From Harmonia axyridis (taxonomy: Eukaryota; Arthropoda; Insecta; Coleoptera; Coccinellidae), in NCBI RefSeq assembly GCF_914767665.1, contig NC_059503.1, positions 61,336,352 to 61,400,351 on the forward strand: a stretch of DNA of 64,000 nucleotides, written 5' to 3'. A model generated the notes under the pieces. That model saw only the letters and a program-made list of their open reading frames with translations. It was not told the origin of the DNA and did no database searches. Of the stretch, positions 10,478-22,104 are shown in pieces (positions within the stretch are counted from its first letter, which is position 1; each line of letters starts with the position of its first letter). The translations under genes were made by a program, and so were the position numbers.

Positions 10478-11603
10478 TTTTCTCGAATTTTCTCGAATTT
10501 TCCTTACCCCGGACCTTAAAAAATTGTAAAAAATTAAAAGTTCCTTCTTGGTAATAATATACCTCTTTTTCTATTGATCTGGTCACGTAGATCACGAAAG
10601 TTTTTATTTGAGGGGTTTGCGACGAATAGTTTAGGAGATATAACGATTTTTGTAGAGAGATTGAATTTTTACGGTTTTTTCCAAAAATTTCGAATTCAAA
10701 TTTCTCCTAAACTATGGGGACTACGGAAAATCGGTAAACAGAGTTGGTATTGGCAGTTCATGGTTATTCGAATTCCACTCTCGCCTGACAATATTTGAGT
10801 CGAAAAATTTTCTCGAATTTTCCTTACCCCGGACCTTAAAAAATTGTAAAAAATTAAAAGTTCCTTCTTGGTAATAATATACCTCTTTTTCTATTGATCT
10901 GGTCATGTAGATCACGAAAGTTTTTATTTGAGGAGTCTGCGACGAATATTTTAGGAGATATAACGATTTTTATAGAGATTGAATTTTCTCGAATTTTCCT
11001 TACCCCGGACCTTGAAAAATTGTAAAAAATTAAAAGATCTTTCTTGGTAATAAAATACCTCTTTTTCTATTGATCTGTTCACGTAGATCACGAAAGTTTT
11101 TATTTGAGGGGTCTGCGACGAATAGTTTAGGAGATATAACGATTTTTGTAGAGAGATTGAATTTTCTCGAATTTTCCTTACCCCGGACCTTGAAAAATTG
11201 TAAAAAATTAAAAGTTCTTTCTTGGTAATAATATACCTCTTTTTCTATTGATCTGGTCATGTAGATCACGAAAGTTTTTATTTGAGGAGTCTGCGACGAA
11301 TAGTTTAGGAGATATAACGATTTTTATAGAGAGATTGAATTTTCTCGAATTTTCCTTACCCCGGACCTTGAAAAATTGTAAAAAATTAAAAGATCTTTCT
11401 TGGTAATAAAATACCTCTTTTTCTATTGATCTGATCACGTAGATCACGAAAGTTTTTATTTGAGGGGTCTGCGACGAATAGTTTAGGAGATATAACGATT
11501 TTTGTAGAGAGATTGAATTTTCTCGAATTTTCCTTACCCCGGACCTCGAAAAATTGTAATAAATTAAAAGTTCCTTCTTGGTAATAATATACCTCTTTTT
11601 CTA

Positions 11604-14600
11604 TTGATCTGGTCGTGTAGATCACGAAAGTTTTTATTTGAGGGGTCTGCGACGGATAGTTTAGGAGATATAACGATTTTTGTAGAGAGATTGAATTTTC
11701 TCGAATTTTCCTTACCCCGGACCTTGAAAAATTGTAAAAAATTAAAAGATCTTTCTTGGTAATAAAATACCTCTTTTTCTATTGATCTGTTCACGTAGAT
11801 CACGAAAGTTTTTATTTGAGGGGTCTGCGACGAATAGTTTAGGAGATATAACGATTTTTGTAGAGAGATTGAATTTTCTCGAATTTTCCTTACCCCGGAC
11901 CTTGAAAAATTGTAAAAAATTAAAAGTTCCTTCTTGGTAATAAAATACCTCTTTTTCTATTGATCTGTTCACGTAGATCACGAAAGTTTTTATTTGAGGG
12001 GTCTGCGACGAATAGTTTAGGAGATATAACGATTTTTGTAGAGAGATTGAATTTTCTCGAATTTTCCTTACCCCGGACCTTGAAAAATTGTAAAAAATTA
12101 AAAGATCTTTCTTGGTAATAAAATACCTCTTTTTCTATTGATCTGGTCATGTAGATCACGAAAGTTTTTATATGAGGGGTCTGCGACGAATAGTTTAGGA
12201 GATATAACGAATTTTATAGAGAGATTGAATTTTCTCGAATTTTCCTTACCCCGGACCTTGAAAAATTGTAAAAAATTAAAAGATCTTTCTTGGTAATAAA
12301 ATACCTCTTTTTCTATTGATCTGTTCACGTAGATCACGAAAGTTTTTATTTGAGGGGTCTGCGACGAATAGTTTAGGAGATATAACGATTTTTGTAGAGA
12401 GATTGAATTTTCTCGAATTTTCCTTACCCCGGACCATAAAAAATTGTAAAAAATTAAAAGATCTTTCTTGGTAATAAAATACCTCTTTTTCTATTGATCT
12501 GTTCACGTAGATCACGAAAGTTTTTATATGAGGGGTCTGCGACGAATAGTTTAGGAGATATAACGATTTTTATAGAGAGATTGAATTTTTACGGTTTTTT
12601 CCAAAAATTTCGACTTCAAATTTCTCCTAAACTATGGGGACTACGGAAAATCGGTAAGCAGAGTTGGTATTGGCAGTTCATGATTATTCGAATTCCACTC
12701 ACGAATGACAATATTTGAGTCGAAGAATTTTCTCGAATTTTCTCGAATTTTCCTTACCCCGGACCTTAAAAAATTGTAAAAAATCAAAAGTTCCTTCTTG
12801 GTAATAATACACCTCTTTTTCTATTGATCTGGTCACGTAGATCACGAAAGTTTTTATTTGAGGGGTTTGCGACGAATAGTTTAGGAGATATAACGATTTT
12901 TGTAGAGAGATTGAATTTTTACGGTTTTTTCCAAAAATTTCGAATTCAAATTTCTCCTAAACTATGGGGACTACGTAAAATCGGTAAGCAGAGTTAGTAT
13001 TGGCAGTTCATGGTTATTCGAATCCCACTCTCGCCTGACAATATTTGAGTCGAAAAATTTTCTCGAATTTTCTCGAATTTTTTTTACCCCGGACCTTAAA
13101 AAATTGTAAAAAATTAAAAGTTCCTTCTTGGTAATAATAAACCTCTTTTTCTATTGATCTGGTCATGTAGATCACGAAAGTTTTTATTTGAGGAGTCTGC
13201 GACGAATAGTTTAGGAGATATAACGATTTTTATAGAGATTGAATTTTCTCGAATTTTCCTTACCCCGGACCTTGAAAAATTGTAAAAAATTAAAAGTTCC
13301 TTCTTGGTAATAATATACCTCTTTTTCTATTGATCTGGTCGTGTAGATCACGAAAGTTTTTATTTGAGGGGTCTGCGACGGATAGTTTAGGAGATATAAC
13401 GATTTTTGTAGAGAGATTGAATTTTCTCGAATTTTCCTTACCCCGGACCTTAAAAAATTGTAAAAAATTAAAAGTTCCTTCTTGGTAATAATATACCTCT
13501 TTTTCTATTGATCTGGTCATGTAGATCACGAAAGTTTGTATTTGAGGAGTCTGCGACGAATAGTTTAGGAGATATAACGATTTTTATAGAGAGATTGAAT
13601 TTTCTCGAATTTTCCTTACCCCGGACCTTGAAAAATTGTGAAAAATTAAAAGATCTTTCTTGGTAATAAAATACCTCTTTTTCTATTGATCTGTTCACGT
13701 AGATCACGAAAGTTTTTATTTGAGGGGTCTGCGACGAATAGTTTAGGAGATATAACGATTTTTGTAGAGAGATTGAATTTTCTCGAATTTTCCTTACCCC
13801 GGACCTTGAAAAATTGTAAAAAATTAAAAGATCTTTCTTGGTAATAAAATACCTCTTTTTCTATTGATCTGGTCATGTAGATCACGAAAGTTTTTATATG
13901 AGGGGTCTGCGACGAATAGTTTAGGAGATATAACGAATTTTATAGAGAGATTGAATTTTCTCGAATTTTCCTTACCCCGGACCTTGAAAAATTGTAAAAA
14001 ATTAAAAGATCTTTCTTGGTAATAAAATACCTCTTTTTCTATTGATCTGTTCACGTAGATCACGAAAGTTTTTATTTGAGGGGTCTGCGACGAATAGTTT
14101 AGGAGATATAACGATTTTTGTAGAGAGATTGAATTTTCTCGAATTTTCCTTACCCCGGTCCATAAAAAATTGTAAAAAATTAAAAGTTCCTTCTTGGTGA
14201 TAATATACCTCTTTTTCTATTGATCTGTTCACGTAGATCACGAAAGTTTTTATATGAGGGGTCTGCGACGAATAGTTTAGGAGATATAACGATTTTCATA
14301 GAGAGATTGAATTTTTACGGTTTTTTCCAAAAATTTCGACTTCAAATTTCTCCTAAACTATGGGGACTACGGAAAATCGGTAAGCAGAGTTGGTATTGGC
14401 AGTTCATGATTATTCGAATTCCACTCACGAATGACAATAATTGAGTCGAAGAATTTTCTCGAATTTTCTCGAATTTTCCTTACCCCGGACCTTAAAAAAT
14501 TGTAAAAAATTAAAAGTTCCTTCTTGGTAATAATATACCTCTTTTTCTATTGATCTGGTCACGTAGATCACGAAAGTTTTTATTTGAGGGGTTTGCGACG

Positions 14601-14879
14601 AATAGTTTAGGAGATATAACGATTTTTGTAGAGAGATTGAATTTTTACGGTTTTTTCCAAAAATTTCGAATTCAAATTTCTCCTAAACTATGGGGACTAC
14701 GGCAAATCGGTAAGCAGAGTTGGTATTGGCAGTTCATGGTTATTCGAATCCCACTCTCGCCTGACAATATTTGAGTCGAAAAATTTTCTCGAATTTTCTC
14801 GAATTTTCTTTACCCCGGACCTTAAAAAATTGTAAAAAATTAAAAGTTCTTTCTTGGTAATAATATACCTCTTTTTCTA
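11604..14879 (+). repeat. 1,726 bp higher-order repeat, about 2 turns
   Basis: Monomers 11604-13153 recur at 13330-14879 with spacing 1,726 bp. Shared marks include GGTCGTG/GACGGATAG (11604, 13330), GAATTTTATAG in place of GATTTTTATAG (12138, 13864) and CCATAAAAAATTG (12316, 14042). The unit is A, B and six shorts, one of them 176 bp. Confidence 0.85.
12494..14219 (+). repeat. Module 8: A-B + 6 shorts (1,726 bp)
   Basis: A at 12494 and B at 12824, which has ACTACGTAAAATC and GAGTTAGTATTGG. Six shorts follow, the first 176 bp (13154) and the second bearing the GGTCGTG/GACGG marker (13330). The last short reads GGTCCATAAA, a derivative of GACCATAAA at the equivalent place in module 7. Confidence 0.9.
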
Positions 14880-15235
14880 TTGATCTGGTCATGTAGATCA
14901 CGAAAGTTTTTATTTGAGGAGTCTGCGACGAATAGTTTAGGAGATATAACGATTTTTATAGAGAGATTGAATTTTCTCGAATTTTCCTTACCCCGGACCT
15001 TGAAAAATTGTAAAAAATTAAAAGATCTTTCTTGGTAATAAAATACCTCTTCTTCTATTGATCTGGTCATGTAGATCACGAAAGTTTTTATATGAAGAGT
15101 CTGCGACGAATAGTTTAGGAGATATAACGATTTTTATAGTGAGATTGAATTTTCTCGAATTTTCCTTACCCCGGACCTTGAAAAATTGTAAAAAACTAAA
15201 AGATCTTTCTTGGTAATAAAATACCTCTTTTTCTA
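14220..15235 (+). repeat. Module 9: A-B + 2 shorts
   Basis: A at 14220 has CAATAATTG instead of CAATATTTG, shared with the long at 15236. B at 14550 has ACGGCAAATC. The two shorts (14880, 15058) form a marked dimer with CTTCTTCTATTG, TATAGTGAG and AAAAACTAAAAG that recurs at 15576, and in part at 33559 and 35465. Confidence 0.9.
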
Positions 15236-15932
15236 TTGATCTGTTCACGTAGATCACGAAAGTTTTTATATGAGGGGTCTGCGACGAATAGTTTAGGAGA
15301 TATAACGATTTTTATAGAGAGATTGAATTTTTACGGTTTTTTCCAAAAATTTCGACTTCAAATTTCTCCTAAACTATGGGGACTACGGAAAATCGGTTAA
15401 AAGAGTTGGTATTGGCAGTTCATGATTATTCGAATTCCACTCACGAATGACAATAATTGAGTCGAAGAATTTTCTCGAATTTTCTCGAATTTTCTCGAAT
15501 TTTCCTTACCCCGGACCTTAAAAAATTGTAAAAAATTAAAAGTTCCTTCTTGGTAATAATATACCTCTTTTTCTATTGATCTGGTCATGTAGATCACGAA
15601 AGTTTTTTATTTGAGGAGTCTGCGACGAATAGTTTAGGAGATATAACGATTTTTATAGAGAGATTGAATTTTCTCGAATTTTCCTTACCCCGGACCTTGA
15701 AAAATTGTAAAAAATTAAAAGATCTTTCTTGGTAATAAAATACCTCTTCTTCTATTGATCTGGTCATGTAGATCACGAAAGTTTTTATATGAGGAGTCTG
15801 CGACGAATAGTTTAGGAGATATAACGATTTTTATAGTGAGATTGAATTTTCTCGAATTTTCCTTACCCCGGACCTTGAAAAATTGTAAAAAACTAAAAGA
15901 TCTTTCTTGGTAATAAAATACCTCTTTTTCTA
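14880..15932 (+). repeat. Marked short dimer flanking a lone A long
   Basis: The dimers 14880-15235 and 15576-15932 lie either side of the A long at 15236 and share CTTCTTCTATTG, TATAGTGAG and AAAAACTAAAAG. The second has one extra T (AGTTTTTTATTTG), giving a repeat spacing of 697 bp for the second monomer. The first has ATATGAAGAG where the second has ATATGAGGAG. Confidence 0.87.
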
Positions 15933-18900
15933 TTGATCTGTTCACGTAGATCACGAAAGTTTTTATTTGAGGGGTCTGCGACGAATAGTTTAGGAGATAT
16001 AACGATTTTTGTAGAGAGATTGAATTTTCTCGAATTTTCCTTACCCCGGACCTTAAAAAATTGTGAAAAATTAAAAGTTCCTTCTTGGTAATAATATACC
16101 TCTTTTTCTATTGATCTGGTCATGTAGATCAAGAAAGTTTTTATTTCAGGAGTCTGCGACGAATAGTTTAGGAGATATAACGATTTTTATAGAGAGATTG
16201 AATTTTCTCGAATTTTCCTTACCCCGGACCTTGAAAAATTGTAAAAAATTAAAAGATCTTTCTTGGTAATAAAATACCTCTTTTTCTATTGATCTGTTCA
16301 CGTAGATCACGAAAGTTTTTATTTGAGGGGTCTGCGACGAATAGTTTAGGAGATATAACGATTTTTGTAGAGAGATTGAATTTTCTCGAATTTTCCTTAC
16401 CCCGGACCTTAAAAAATTGTAAAAAATTAAAAGTTCCTTCTTGGTAATAATATACCTCTTTTTCTATTGATCTGGTCATGTAGATCACGAAAGTTTTTAT
16501 TTGAGGAGTCTGCGACGAATAGTTTAGGAGATATAACGATTTTTATAGAGATTGAATTTTCTCGAATTTTCCTTACCCCGGACCTTGAAAAATTGTAAAA
16601 AATTAAAAGATCTCTCTTGGTAATAAAATACCTCTTTTTCTATTGATCTGTTCACGTAGATCACGAAAGTTTTTATTTGAGGGGTCTGCGACGAATAGTT
16701 TAGGAGATATAACGATTTTTGTAGAGAGATTGAATTTTCTCGAATTTCCCTTACCCCGGACCTTGAAAAATTGTAAAAAATTAAAAGATCTTTTTTGGTA
16801 ATAAAATACCTCTTTTTCTATTGATCTGTTCACGTAGATCACGAAAGTTTTTATTTGAGGGGTCTGCGACGAATAGTTTAGGAGATATAACGATTTTTGT
16901 AGAGAGATTGGATTTTCTCGAATTTTCCTTACCCCGGACCTTAAAAAATTGTAAAAAATTAAAAGTTCCTTCTTGGTAATAATATACCTCTTTTTCTATT
17001 GATCTGGTCATGTAGATCACGAAAGTTTTTATTTGAGGAATCTGCGACGAATAGTTCAGGAGATATAACGATTTTTATAGAGAGATTGAATTTTCTCGAA
17101 TTTTCCTTACCCCGGACCTTGAAAAATTGTAAAAAATTAAAAGATCTTTCTTGGTAATGAAATACCTCTTTTTCTATTGATCTGGTCATGTAGATCACGA
17201 AAGTTTTTATATGAGGGGTCTGCGACGAATAGTTTAGGAGATATAACGATTTTTATAGAGAGATTGAATTTTCTCGAATTTTCCTTACCCCGGACCTTGA
17301 AAAATTGTAAAAAATTAAAAGATCTTTCTTGGTAATAAAATACCTCTTTTTCTATTGATCTGTTCACGTAGATCACGAAAGTTTTTATTTGAGGGGTCTG
17401 CGACGAATAGTTTAGGAGATATATCGATTTTTGTAGAGAGATTGAATTTTCTCGAATTTTCCTTACCCCGGACCTTAAAAAATTGTGAAAAATTAAAAGT
17501 TCCTTCTTGGTAATAATATACCTCTTTTTCTATTGATCTGGTCATGTAGATCACGAAAGTTTTTATTTGAGGAGTCTGCGACGAATAGTTTAGGAGATAT
17601 AACGATTTTTATAGAGAGATTGAATTTTCTCGAATTTTCCTTACCCCGGACCTTGAAAAATTGTAAAAAATTAAAAGATCTTTCTTGGTAATGAAATACC
17701 TCTTTTTCTATTGATCTGTTCACGTAGATCACGAAAGTTTTTATTTGAGGGGTCTGCGACGAATAGTTTAGGAGATATAACGATTTTTGTAGAGAGATTG
17801 AATTTTCTCGAATTTTCCTCACCCCGGACCTTAAAAAATTGTAAAAAATGAAGAGTTCCTTCTTGGTAATAATATACCTCTTTTTCTATTGATCTGGTCA
17901 TGTAGATCACGAAAGTTTTTATTTGAGGAGTCTGCGACGAATAGTTTAGGAGATATAACGATTTTTGTAGAGAGATTGAATTTTCTCGAATTTTCCTTAC
18001 CCCGGACCTTAAAAAATTGTAAAAAATTAAAAGTTCCTTCTTGGTAATAATATACCTCTTTTTCTATTGATCTGGTCATGTAGATCACGAAAGTTTTTAT
18101 TTGAGGAGTCTGCGACGAATAGTTTAGGAGATATGACGATTTTTATAGAGAGATTGAATTTTCTCGAATTTTCCTTACCCCGGACCTTGAAAAATTGTAA
18201 AAAATTAAAAGATCTTTCTTGGTAATAAAATACCTCTTTTTCTATTGATCTGGTCATGTAGATCACGGAAGTTTTTATATGAGGGGTCTGCGACGAATAG
18301 TTTAGGAGATATAACGATTTTTATAGAGAGATTGAATTTTCTCGAATTTTCCTTACCCCGGACCTTGAAAAATTGTAAAAAATTAAAAGATCTTTCTTGG
18401 TAATGAAATACCTCTTTTTCTATTGATCTGTTTACGTAGATCACGAAAGTTTTTATTTGAGGGGTCTGCGACGAATAGTTTAGGAGATATAACGATTTTT
18501 GTAGAGAGATTGAATTTTCTCGAATTTTCCTTACCGCGGACCTTAAAAAATTGTGAAAAATTAAAAGTTCCTTCTTGGTAATAATATACCTCTTTTTCTA
18601 TTGATCTGGTCATGTAGATCACGAAAGTTTTTATTTGAGGAGTCTGCGACGAATAGTTTAGGAGATATAACGATTTTTATAGAGAGATTGAATTTTCTCG
18701 AATTTTCCTTACCCCAGACCTTGAAAAATTGTAAAAAATTAAAAGTTCCTTCTTGGTAATAATATACCTCTTTTTCTATTGATCTGGTCATGTAGATCAC
18801 GAAAGTTTTTATTTGAGGAGTCTGCGACGAATAGTTTAGGAGATATAACGATTTTTATAGAGATTGAATTTTCTCGAATTTTCCTTACCCCGGACCTTGA

Positions 18901-19844
18901 AAAATTGTAAAAAATTAAAAGATCTCTCTTGGTAATAAAATACCTCTTTTTCTATTGATCTGTTCACGTAGATCACGAAAGTTTTTATTTGAGGGGTCTG
19001 CGACGAATAGTTTAGGAGATATAACAATTTTTGTAGAGAGATTGAATTTTCTCGAATTTTCCTTACCCCGGACCTTGAAAAATTGTAAAAAATTAAAAGA
19101 TCTTTTTTGGTAATAAAATACCTTTTTTTCTATTGATCTGTTCACGTAGATCACGAAAGTTTTTATTTGAGGGGTCTGCGACGAATAGTTTAGGAGATAT
19201 AACGATTTTTGTAGAGAGATTGAATTTTCTCGAATTTTCCTTACCCCGGACCTTAAAAAATTGTAAAAAATTAAAAGTTCCTTCTTGGTAATAATATACC
19301 TCTTTTTCTATTGATCTGGTCATGTAGATCACGAAAGTTTTTATTTGAGGAATCTGCGACGAATAGTTCAGGAGATATAACGATTTTTATAGAGAGATTG
19401 AATTTTCTCGAATTTTCCTTACCCCGGACCTTGAAAAATTGTAAAAAATTAAAAGATCTTTTTTGGTAATAAAATACCCCTTTTTCTATTGATCTGGTCA
19501 TGTAGATCACGAAAGTTTTTATATGAGGGGTCTGCGACGAATAGTTTAGGAGATATAACGATTTTTATAGAGAGATTGAATTTTCTCGAATTTTCCTTAC
19601 CCCGGACCTTGAAAAATTGTAAAAAATTAAAAGATCTTTCTTGGTAATAAAATACCTCTTTTTCTATTGATCTGTTCACGTAGATCACGAAAGTTTTTAT
19701 TTGAGGGGTCTGCGACGAATAGTTTAGGAGATATAACGATTTTTGTAGAGAGATTGAATTTTCTCGAATTTTCCTTACCCCGGACCTTAAAAAATTGTAA
19801 AAAATTAAAAGTTCCTTCTTGGTGATAATATACCTCTTTTTCTA
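15236..19844 (+). repeat. Module 10: lone A + 24 shorts
   Basis: An isolated type A long (340 bp, three decamers) with GGTTAAAAGAG in place of GGTAAGCAGAG, then 24 shorts from 15576 (179 bp; one extra T). Copies at 16467 and 18779 are 176 bp. Blocks starting at 16643 and 18955 repeat each other at 2,312 bp spacing for about four monomers. From about 18136 the sequence belongs to the first copy of the 5,762 bp duplication. Confidence 0.9.
15470..15499 (+). repeat. TTTTCTCGAA decamer, three copies
   Basis: Second place in the window with three decamers, in the isolated type A long monomer at 15236 (340 bp). Its flanks differ from the 2504 example (GTCGAAGAA rather than GTCGAAAAA upstream), so the expansion probably arose independently. 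Confidence 0.9.
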
Positions 19845-22104
19845 TTGATCTGTTCACGTAGATCACGAAAGTTTTTATATGAGGGGTCTGCGACGAATAG
19901 TTTAGGAGATATAACGATTTTTATAGACAGATTGAATTTTTACGGTTTTTTCCAAAAATTTCGACTTCAAATTTCTCCTAAACTATGGGGACTACGGAAA
20001 ATCGGTAAGCAGAGTTGGTATTGGCAGTTCATGATTATTCGAATTCCACTCACGAATGACAATATTTGAGTCGAAGAATTTTCTCGAATTTTCTCGAATT
20101 TTCCTTACTTCGGACCTTAAAAAATTGTAAAAAATTAAAAGTTCCTTCTTGGTAATAATATACCTCTTTTTCTATTGATCTGGTCACGTAGATCACGAAA
20201 GTTTTTATTTGAGGGGTTTGCGACGAATAGTTTAGGAGATATAACGATTTTTGTAGAGATATTGAATTTTTACGGTTTTTTCCGAAAATTTCGAATTCAA
20301 ATTTCTCCTAAACTATGGGGACTACGGAAAATCGGTAAGCAGAGTTGGTATTGGCAGTTCATGGTTATTCGAATCCCACTCTCGCCTGACAATATTTGAG
20401 TCGAAAAATTTTCTCGAATTTTCTCGAATTTTCCTTACCCCGGACCTTAAAAAATTGTAAAAAATTAAAAGTTCCTTCTTGGTAATAATATACCTCTTTT
20501 TCTATTGATCTGGTCATGTAGATCACGAAAGTTTTTATTTGAGGAGTCTGCGACGAATAGTTTAGGAGATATAACGATTTTTATAGAGATTGAATTTTCT
20601 CGAATTTTCCTTACCCCGGACCTTGAAAAATTGTAAAAAATTAAAAGATCTTTCTTGGTAATGAAATACCTCTTTTTCTATTGATCTGTTCACGTAGATC
20701 ACGAAAGTTTTTATTTGAGGGGTCTGCGACGAATAGTTTAGGAGATATAACGATTTTTGTAGAGAGATTGAATTTTCTCGAATTTTCCTTACCCCGGACC
20801 TTAAAAAATTGTAAAAAATTAAAAGTTCCTTCTTGGTAATAATATACCTCTTTTTCTATTGATCTGGTCATGTAGATCACGAAAGTTTTTATTTGAGGAG
20901 TCTGCGACGAATTGTTTAGGAGATATAACGATTTTTATAGAGAGATTGAATTTTCTCGAATTTTCCTTATCCCGGACCTTGAAAAATTGTAAAAAATTAA
21001 AAGATCTTTCTTGGTAATAAAATACCTCTTTTTCTATTGATCTGGTCATGTAGATCACGAAAGTTTTTATATGAGGGGTCTGCGACGAATAGTTTAGGAG
21101 ATATAACGATTTTTATAGAGAGATTGAATTTTCTCGCATTTTCCTTACCCCGGACCTTGAAAAATTGTAAAAAATTAAAAGATCTTTCTTGGTAATAAAA
21201 TACCTCTTTTTCTATTGATCTGTTCACGTAGATCACGAAAGTTTTTATTTGAGGGGTCTGCGACGAATAGTTTAGGAGATATAACGATTTTTGTAGAGAG
21301 ATTGAATTTTCTCGAATTTTCCTTACCCCGGACCTCAAAAAATTGTAAAAAATTAAAAGTTCCTTCTTGGTAATAATATACCTCTTTTTCTATTGATCTG
21401 GTCATGTAGATCACGAAAGTTTTTATTTGAGGAGTCTGCGACGAATAGTTTAGGAGATATAACGATTTTTATAGAGAGATCGAATTTTCTCGAATTTTCC
21501 TTACCCCGGACCTTGAAAAATTGTAAAAAATTGAAAGATCTTTCTTGGTAATAAAATACCTCTTTTTCTATTGATCTGTTCACGTAGATCACGAAAGTTT
21601 TTATTTGAGGGGTCTGCGACGAATAGTTTAGGAGATATAACGAATTTTGTAGAGAGATTGAATTTTCTCGAATTTTCCTTACCCCGGACCTTGAAAAATT
21701 GTAAAAAATTGAAAGATCTTTCTTGGTAATAAAATACCCCTTTTTCTATTGATCTGGTCATGTAGATCACGAAAGTTTTTATATGAGGGGTCTGCGACGA
21801 ATAGTTTAGGAGATATAACGATTTTTGTAGAGAGATTGAATTTTCTCGAATTTTCCTTACCCCGGACCTTGAAAAATTGTAAAAAATTAAAAGATCTTTC
21901 TTGGTAATAAAATACCTCTTTTTCTATTGATCTGTTCACGTAGATCACGAAAGTTTTTATTTGAGGGGTCTGCGACGAACAGTTTAGGAGATATAACGAT
22001 TTTTGTAGAGAGATTGAATTTTCTCGAATTTTCCTTACCCCGGACCTTAAAAAATTGTAAAAAATTAAAAGTTCCTTCTTGGTGATAATATACCTCTTTT
22101 TCTA
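19845..22104 (+). repeat. Module 11: A-B + 9 shorts
   Basis: A at 19845 carries TATAGACAG. B at 20175 carries GTAGAGATATTG and TTCCGAAAATTTCG, and TTACTTCGGACC lies between them. Nine shorts from 20505 (176 bp) follow, with private marks CTCGCATTTTCC (near 21136) and GACGAACAG (near 21975). All are repeated 5,762 bp downstream. Confidence 0.9.
20337..20377 (+). promoter_or_regulatory. Pol III A/B-box-like motifs in long monomer
   Basis: AAGCAGAGTTGG (20337-20348) matches the tRNA A-box consensus TRGCNNAGYNGG at all but its first base. GGTTATTCGAATCCC (20363-20377) equals the B-box GGTTCGAATCCC with ATT inserted after GGTT. The order is correct, but the gap is only about 15 bp, shorter than in tRNAs, and no cloverleaf could be drawn. 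T4 runs follow in the decamers. This may be a tRNA-derived (SINE-like) remnant or chance; type A copies match less well (GATTATTCGAATTCC). Confidence 0.25.

Larger units (their letters stand above)
10244..10573 (+). repeat. Representative long monomer, type A (330 bp)
   Basis: Type A starts GTTCACG and TATATGAGGGG. Inside the extra segment it has TTTCGACTTCAAATTT, CATGATTATTCGAATTCC, ACTCACGAATGAC and GTCGAAGAA, followed by two TTTTCTCGAA decamers. Its first part resembles short subtypes Sc and Sb combined. It is normally followed directly by a type B long monomer. Confidence 0.93.
10244..12493 (+). repeat. Module 7: A-B + 9 shorts
   Basis: A at 10244 and B at 10574 (320 bp, one decamer, GGTAAACAG variant), then nine shorts beginning with a 176 bp Sa at 10894. 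The short at 11604 carries a paired marker, GGTCGTGTAG plus GACGGATAG, that recurs at 13330, 32543 and 34449. The last short (12316) has GACCATAAA. Confidence 0.9.

Noticed and set aside
15236..15575. Telomeric, rDNA or simple-sequence repeats
   Set aside because: No telomere-like short repeat, rRNA-like segment or microsatellite was seen anywhere. The only short tandem unit is the TTTTCTCGAA decamer, with at most three copies.
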